The notes beneath the pieces were generated by a model that did no database searches, was not told where the DNA came from, and saw only the letters and a program-made list of their open reading frames with translations. A stretch of DNA of 64,000 nt from assembly GCA_023393455.1 (NCBI GenBank), contig JAEWLJ010000002.1, positions 3,917 to 67,916 of the forward strand, given 5' to 3'. The stretch comes from Methanobacteriota archaeon. Lineage in GTDB: Archaea; Halobacteriota; Methanomicrobia; Methanomicrobiales; Methanoculleaceae. Made by a program: the position numbers and the translations under genes. This document shows positions 59,802-64,000 of this stretch, in pieces (the first letter of the stretch is position 1; every line of letters starts with the position of its first letter).

Positions 59802-60566
59802 ATGAACGGAAAGATTGGAATGCGAGCACTCTCTGCGCTCCTGGCAATGCTGCTGGTGAGCGTGGGCGTTGTGCCGGTGATGGCGTGTGAGCCCGGAACA
59901 CCTTGCGGCGATGCCAAACAAGACATGCAAAAGACCGATCTGTCGGGCCTGAAGAAATACGAAGCTGTTGCATCTGCTCTGAATCTGAACGATGTGCGAA
60001 AACTATCAGAGATTCCACGTTCCAAAGATCTGAGTGTGATCATCGAGAACGCTGAAGCATTCTCTCTCGAAAAAGAACTTGAAGATGGATCCATCAATCA
60101 CATAACGGCTGTAGTACTGCCCGTTGAATCTGTTATCGAAAAAGACGACTTCATCCAGACCTCAAACATTGTTGCAGTCTGGAGCGATGACAATGCTCGG
60201 GTACTCAAGTACACAAGTACGTATCAGAACAAGTCCCTGTATAAACTCACATTCACCAGAATCGGCAGCAATGGAGATGTACTTGAAGACATTATCGTCG
60301 ATGGTGGCTCATTCGTCGAGGGCATGCCGGAGCAACTCTTTACGGCTGAGGAAGACGATTATTGGGATTGTGTTAAAATGTGTATCATCGGGGATTGCCT
60401 CTGTGCGGTTCTGGGAATCCCCTGCCCCCCTGGGATACCAATCTGCGACATCTGTGTAACTCTGTTGGCTCCGTGCTACTATATGCCGAGCCTGTATACC
60501 TGTGCACCTGCTGCGGTTTGTCTGGGAGTTGAGGCAGCATGGTGTATGGGGTACTGCATGACCTGA
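59802..60566 (+). CDS. Halocin C8-like archaeocin precursor, copy 2 (intact)
   Basis: 254 residues; AGGAGG ribosome site. Residues 7-28 are a signal peptide (RALSALLAMLLVSVGVVPVMA) cut before CEPGTPCGD. Residues 30-185 form a soluble domain (KKYEAVASALNLNDVRKLSE; RIGSNGDVLEDIIVDGGS). Residues 188-254 form a hydrophobic, cysteine-dense tail with Cys at 190, 194, 199, 201, 208, 215, 218, 225, 234, 240, 248 and 252 (CVKMCIIGDCLCAVLGIPC; CLGVEAAWCMGYC). Known halocin C8 is made as a 283-residue precursor whose N-terminal part is the immunity protein and whose last 76 residues, with 10 cysteines, are the toxin. Size, order and composition agree; direct sequence identity is low. First gene of the cassette. 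Confidence 0.75.
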   Translation: MNGKIGMRALSALLAMLLVSVGVVPVMACEPGTPCGDAKQDMQKTDLSGLKKYEAVASALNLNDVRKLSEIPRSKDLSVIIENAEAFSLEKELEDGSINHITAVVLPVESVIEKDDFIQTSNIVAVWSDDNARVLKYTSTYQNKSLYKLTFTRIGSNGDVLEDIIVDGGSFVEGMPEQLFTAEEDDYWDCVKMCIIGDCLCAVLGIPCPPGIPICDICVTLLAPCYYMPSLYTCAPAAVCLGVEAAWCMGYCMT

Positions 60567-60599
60567 GGTAGCCCCATTCTTCTTTTTAAAAGTGATATA

Positions 60600-61271
60600 A
60601 TGACAGTACAAGGGCACTTCCAATCCATATTGGTTATTGTGGTACTCGGACTCGTTTGTTCAGGTTGTGTAGATACAGGCATTGGTTCGGGTACACCTCT
60701 GGAAAAAGCCATAGAGAAACAACAGAATATCGAGAATTTGACGTATATTGAAACACTCACTTTGAGTATAGACAATGAAACACGGGCAATTGAGTATGAT
60801 GTAATTTTACAAAGGCCAGATAAATATCGAAGGATTGAAAAAAGTGGCCCATACATATGCTCGGAAATCGTCTCGAATGGAGATGTTGTCTGGATCTATG
60901 ATCCGGAAAAAAACGCTGTGCTCATAAGAAATCTGACAGCATCTGAAAAGAGACCAGAGCCCGCGATCTATGCGTTGCTGACTGACAACATTACTAAAAA
61001 TTACATAGTAGAGGAACACGAGATGGAGTCACTTAACTCAACCCCAGTCTATAAAGTAAAACTGACTCCTCACGAGTTGGACAGTGAGGATACGAGAGAG
61101 TATCTATTGTGGATCGATTCCAGGAGTGCGATCCCGTTAAAACTGCAGAGTTACGATATGGGCAATCTGATATTAACCCTGGAATATCGAGACTATTCGG
61201 TAAATTGCGTAATAAATGACGATGAGTTCACTTTTACAATTCCCGATGGCGCATCGGTGGTGTACGCATGA
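60600..61271 (+). CDS. LolA-like / DUF4367-type lipoprotein, cassette copy 2
   Basis: 223 residues. Signal peptide ILVIVVLGLVCSGC with lipobox, then IEYDVILQRPDKYRRIEKSG, SNGDVVWIYDPEKNAVLI, YKVKLTPHELDS, YLLWIDSRSAIPLKLQSYDM and the end FTIPDGASVVYA, which is identical to copy 1. Differences from copy 1 are spread along the protein, with the fold-defining residues kept. Starts 33 nt after the precursor stop, so it is co-transcribed. Confidence 0.75.
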   Translation: MTVQGHFQSILVIVVLGLVCSGCVDTGIGSGTPLEKAIEKQQNIENLTYIETLTLSIDNETRAIEYDVILQRPDKYRRIEKSGPYICSEIVSNGDVVWIYDPEKNAVLIRNLTASEKRPEPAIYALLTDNITKNYIVEEHEMESLNSTPVYKVKLTPHELDSEDTREYLLWIDSRSAIPLKLQSYDMGNLILTLEYRDYSVNCVINDDEFTFTIPDGASVVYA

Positions 61272-61888
61272 AAATTGATTATATCATCAAAGAGGAGTTG
61301 TGGCGTTCAATTGCGGTCTATGGGGGATCATTTCTTATTATTGGGTTTCTGAGCGTGGCGGGAAACTTACCGGTACCGCTGTCTTATATGCTCCTCCTAG
61401 CATTGATTCCTACTGCAGTGCACTTTCTTGTTATGGTGCGATATCGACGAAAAGAAAACCTGACTGACCCCACCATCACGAACATTTTTCGTCATGCGCT
61501 TCGACTAAGAGATCACGGAGAGAAGACTACAACACGGAGGAGAGCCATCTTTGAGAAGGTGGTCGATACCGTCCTTGCCGTCGTGATCTTCCTGATCTAC
61601 CTCTACGCGTCCCTTGCATACTCCATCAGCCAGAACTGGCTCCCCGTCCTTCTCATCATCGGCCTGCTTCTGACGCGGATCGTCTTCATCGATGGCGGCG
61701 AGCGCCGCATCACCCTTGTACGATCGGTTGTCTTCTATCTCATAGTCGCCGCGATCGTTGTTCTGCGTTACCTGGCACTGGGATATCCCGTTGTCCCCCT
61801 CCTCCAGGCAATCGTGCTTGTTGGTATCGTTGCTTTTCCCATCCTCTATATCTGGGAACGGCGATCTGCCCAGGAGGGAAAGGACTGA
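61268..61888 (+). CDS. Polytopic membrane protein, cassette copy 2
   Basis: 206 residues; ATGA overlap with the lipoprotein gene. It has the same helix pattern and basic loop (RLRDHGEKTTTRRRAIFEK) as copy 1. The N-terminal helices have diverged most, while the C-terminal LLQAIVLVGIVAFPILYIWE is nearly unchanged. This pattern suggests that the last helices carry the shared function. Confidence 0.7.
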   Translation: MKIDYIIKEELWRSIAVYGGSFLIIGFLSVAGNLPVPLSYMLLLALIPTAVHFLVMVRYRRKENLTDPTITNIFRHALRLRDHGEKTTTRRRAIFEKVVDTVLAVVIFLIYLYASLAYSISQNWLPVLLIIGLLLTRIVFIDGGERRITLVRSVVFYLIVAAIVVLRYLALGYPVVPLLQAIVLVGIVAFPILYIWERRSAQEGKD

Positions 61889-61948
61889 GGGATGGCCTGT
61901 GGAGTGATCGATGTGCCTTGGTACATCTCTGCGAATGATGGAGGGCTC

Positions 61949-62952
61949 ATGACCGTGAAAACAGCGCAGGCACTCGCCGTTCTGCTCATCGCATGCACTC
62001 TGTGCATTCCTGCAGTCGCGACCTCAACGATCCCCCTCGAATACTACCACATGGACCGGTGCCCGGACTGCAAACTGACTGATCCGCTGATCGCGGACCT
62101 GGAAGGCGCCTATGGCGGTGCCCTTGCGATCGAATGGATTGATGTCGAAACCGTGGACGGATGGGAGCGATGGAACGCATACGCATTCTCGAAGTCCCGG
62201 CCGTAGTCGTGAACGGCACCGTTAAAATTCCCAAAGAGGAGATCACCGACGAGAACCTCAGGGCGGCGATCGAGCAGTCCCGTGCCGGCGCTGAGCCGCA
62301 GGAAAACTCCCTGCCGATAAACTGGAATATCCCGCTTGCATACTCCCTGGGCCTATTCTCCGGGTTTTCGCCCTGCCTGATGGCAATACTCGGATTCATC
62401 CTGGTGTACGTCACCGGGTCGGGAAGGGGTTTGAGAAGCAGTCTTCTGAACTCGTTAATATTCGGCCTGGGGCTGGTCGCCGCGTATATCGTCCTGGGGT
62501 GCTGCTTCCTGCTGGCAGGGATGTCCCTCGGCGGTTTCGGTCCGTACCTCGCTGTCGCGGCAGGACTGATCACGATACTCACCGGGGTGAACCTGCTCAG
62601 GTTGATACGGCTCCCGGTCTCCACCGACAACTATGTCAGGTCATCCATACAGAAGCACTCGACCACAATTGCCGGGTTGTTCATTCTGGGCATGATATTT
62701 TCGATCGTCAAGGCCCCGTGCGCCGCACCGATGATCCTCGTCCTGCTGAGCAGAATCCTGATCGACGGCACTGTGCAGGATCTATCGCTCCTGCTGGTCT
62801 TCGGAGCCGGGGTGCTCACGCCGTTTCTCGGCGTCGGGGTCCTCGGTGGATACGCCTCATCAAGCAGGATAAGAGAATACCGGGATCTAATCAAGGCCGT
62901 CAGCGGGGTTGTTTTGATTGGATTTGGGCTCTGGCTCATCTTCTGGGGGTAA
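61949..62952 (+). pseudogene. CxxC thioredoxin-like / CcdA fusion, copy 2, frameshifted
   Basis: ATG at 61949 with GGAGGG upstream. The signal peptide, STIPLEYYHMDRCPDCKLTD and thioredoxin-like part are intact to NAYAF. There copy 1 reads GCATTTCTCGAAG and copy 2 GCATTCTCGAAG; one T is missing near 62185-62189 and the frame runs out at 62206. The following frame (62161-62952) encodes the rest, LEVPAVVVNGTVKIPKEE and the whole CcdA domain with FSPCLMAIL and KAPCAAPMI. So it needs a +1 correction to make the fusion. In copy 1 this spot is intact. Confidence 0.8.
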
Positions 62953-63210
62953 ACGCTGCTGGATCCGAAGATGGCCATCCACCCGGATCGGCCGGCATCC
63001 GGTTCTGTATTACTTCCATCGCTTCCCAACGGGGAATGAACGGTCAACGGGTAAATCACACGGTCCTCGTCCCGGTACTGAGTGTCTATAACAGTCGGTT
63101 GCCGGGACTGTTGTACCTTGCACGGCCTCCCTCGCCGCAAGAACCGTCTCTCTCCTGTGTTCGTGTCCCCCGGGACTGGATGGATCGCTTCACTTCTGCG
63201 AACAGCCGAC

Positions 63211-63424
63211 TGACGTGTAGAGAGATGTGACAGAAAACATAAATTCTAGAACGTTCAGGTCATTGTGTGGATACCCGGAGCGCGTTTGCAAAACCGCGGA
63301 GGCACACCCCATCCGTCCAAGACCGGGTGAACCCCCCACTGCCCGAAGGCGAAAGAGTGGTTTGCACTCCCTGTATTTAAGGACTGTGCCTCTTCTGCTT
63401 CCGGGAACCACAGGAGAAAAGCAA
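63211..63424 (+). promoter_or_regulatory. Shared promoter motif and long leader (member 5)
   Basis: TGACGTGTAGAGAGATG, TGACAGAAAACATAAAT, then CATTGTGTGGATAC, GCACACCCC ... GGGTGAACCCCCC, GGCGAAAGAGTGGTTTGC, TATA-like GTATTTAAGGA, TGCCTCTTCTGCTTCCGGGAA and CACAGGAGAAAAGCAA. The order is identical to members 3 and 4, but the gene behind it is unrelated to the halocin-like precursor. Confidence 0.65.
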
Positions 63425-63799
63425 ATGAAGGGGAAGAACAGAACAAGAAACGTAGGTCAAACGGTTGGAATCGCATCCATCCTCATTCTAATTTTGCTAT
63501 CAAGCGGTTGCACTGATACCGGAAAAACCGATGAAGAGACCGTCATTGGAACGATCGTACACGTCGAAAGCGACAACGGGACATATATCATACAGGCGGA
63601 AAATGGAACATGCTATGCTCCTGTTAATCTGAACGAAAACTACCAGGTCGATGGCATGGTGGTAGGCTTCCGAGGGGTTCTTCTGGAGAATGATAGTGTG
63701 CCAGAATCACCGGGTATTCCTATCGAAATTCACTATATTGGCACATATGTTCCGCCCGGAGCAAATGCCACATTCACACTTGAGATACTTTTGCCGTGA
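63425..63799 (+). CDS. Small lipoprotein under the shared leader
   Basis: 124 residues; AGGAGA ribosome site. Signal peptide VGIASILILILLSSGC with lipobox, then a beta-rich domain of about 90 residues (VIGTIVHVESDNGTYIIQAE; DGMVVGFRGVLLENDSVP; GTYVPPGANATFTLEILLP). OB-like by pattern, with one cysteine after the lipobox. It is probably an outward-facing anchored protein. Family not recognised. The leader it shares with the cassettes suggests shared control. Confidence 0.7.
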   Translation: MKGKNRTRNVGQTVGIASILILILLSSGCTDTGKTDEETVIGTIVHVESDNGTYIIQAENGTCYAPVNLNENYQVDGMVVGFRGVLLENDSVPESPGIPIEIHYIGTYVPPGANATFTLEILLP

Positions 63800-63906
63800 G
63801 ACAATCTCGTATTCGTCAACCCGAGTGAGAGAGTCCTCTGCATGAGTTATTCTTTTGTAGGAGGTGATCCTATAATTATAAGGCCCCTCGGATAAAACCG
63901 GGGATC

Positions 63907-64000
63907 ATGGCATTCCGGGAAATTGACGATGATCTCTGGGAGATTGTTCAGAAATACCTCCCCCCAACAAAGCCGCATATCGGTCGACCCCGATGTGATC
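63907..64000 (+). CDS. IS5-like transposase, N-terminal part (cut by window end)
   Basis: AFREIDDDLWEIVQKYLPP then KPHIGRPRCD is the standard opening of IS5/IS4-group transposases (DUF4096: LWxxIxxxLPPxKxxxGRPR). Only 31 residues are visible. GGAGGTGATCC about 25 nt upstream and an A/T-rich TATAATTATAAGG precede it. The left inverted repeat of the element should lie between 63800 and 63890, but without the right end I cannot define it. Confidence 0.75.
   Translation, partial: MAFREIDDDLWEIVQKYLPPTKPHIGRPRCD

Larger units (their letters stand above)
56055..62952 (+). repeat. Tandem duplication of a four-gene archaeocin-like cassette
   Basis: Copy 1 (56055-59442) and copy 2 (59584-62952) have the same leader, gene order, overlaps and spacing: halocin-like precursor, lipoprotein, membrane protein, CxxC-CcdA fusion. 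DNA similarity is high in the leader, the signal peptide and the CcdA part, and lower in the middle genes, so the duplication is not very recent. A third leader at 63211 starts what may be a further partial copy with a different gene. Confidence 0.9.

Overview
The window looks like a GC-rich methanogenic archaeon of the order Methanomicrobiales, probably Methanoculleus or a close relative. The evidence is a set of archaeal information genes (TBP, MCM, RFC small subunit and an RFC paralogue, NMD3, aIF1A, an RPA-associated protein, an Lhr-type helicase), archaeal cofactor genes (pantoate kinase and phosphopantothenate synthetase for CoA, MptD for pterins, an AIR-synthase/HypE-like protein) and archaeal promoters (TATA boxes about 25 nt before leaderless starts). 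Species assignment is inference; no rRNA gene is present.

Layout. Positions 1-11,000 are an accessory, decaying region. It holds YhcG/DUF1016 nucleases (one cut by the window edge, one intact), a DUF4062-HATPase protein with a remnant of a second copy, two truncated copies of one membrane protein, an intact PEGA lipoprotein with a dead copy 2 kb away, an archaeal pilin, and an MntA-HepT toxin-antitoxin operon that appears split by the intact YhcG gene. Positions 11,200-24,200 are mostly core: an Lrp-type regulator operon, thiD, an AIR-synthase-like gene, and a tightly overlapping leftward run of ten genes (mptD, TatD-like, DUF424, nmd3, taw2, coaBC, pantoate kinase, phosphopantothenate synthetase, RFC paralogue, methyltransferase), then hicBA. 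Positions 25,400-38,200 hold replication, transcription and translation genes, an acyl-CoA synthetase and a tRNA-Leu(CAG). Positions 38,600-50,000 hold a KGG-like repeat protein and a six-gene glycogen/alpha-glucan cluster. A degraded third YhcG and a PLP-dependent decarboxylase follow.

The most interesting part is 53,600-64,000. Two tandem copies of a roughly 3.4-kb cassette each encode (1) a secreted 253-254-residue protein whose last 65 residues carry 12 cysteines and resemble halocin C8-type archaeocins, (2) a small lipoprotein, (3) a polytopic membrane protein, and (4) a CxxC thioredoxin-like domain fused to a CcdA-type membrane domain. This looks like a peptide archaeocin system of a methanogen with its own disulfide handling. 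Copy 1 has an in-frame UAG in the precursor and a UAA in the CcdA fusion; copy 2 has an intact precursor but a one-base frameshift in the CcdA fusion.

The cassettes share an upstream promoter-like motif with three other genes for exported proteins: 53,676, 63,425, and a lipoprotein 30 kb away at 24,806. Four of the five also share a conserved leader of about 180 nt. This suggests a small regulon of surface or secreted proteins. A membrane-anchored double winged-helix protein at 54,215 is a candidate regulator. The window ends in the first codons of an IS5-like transposase.
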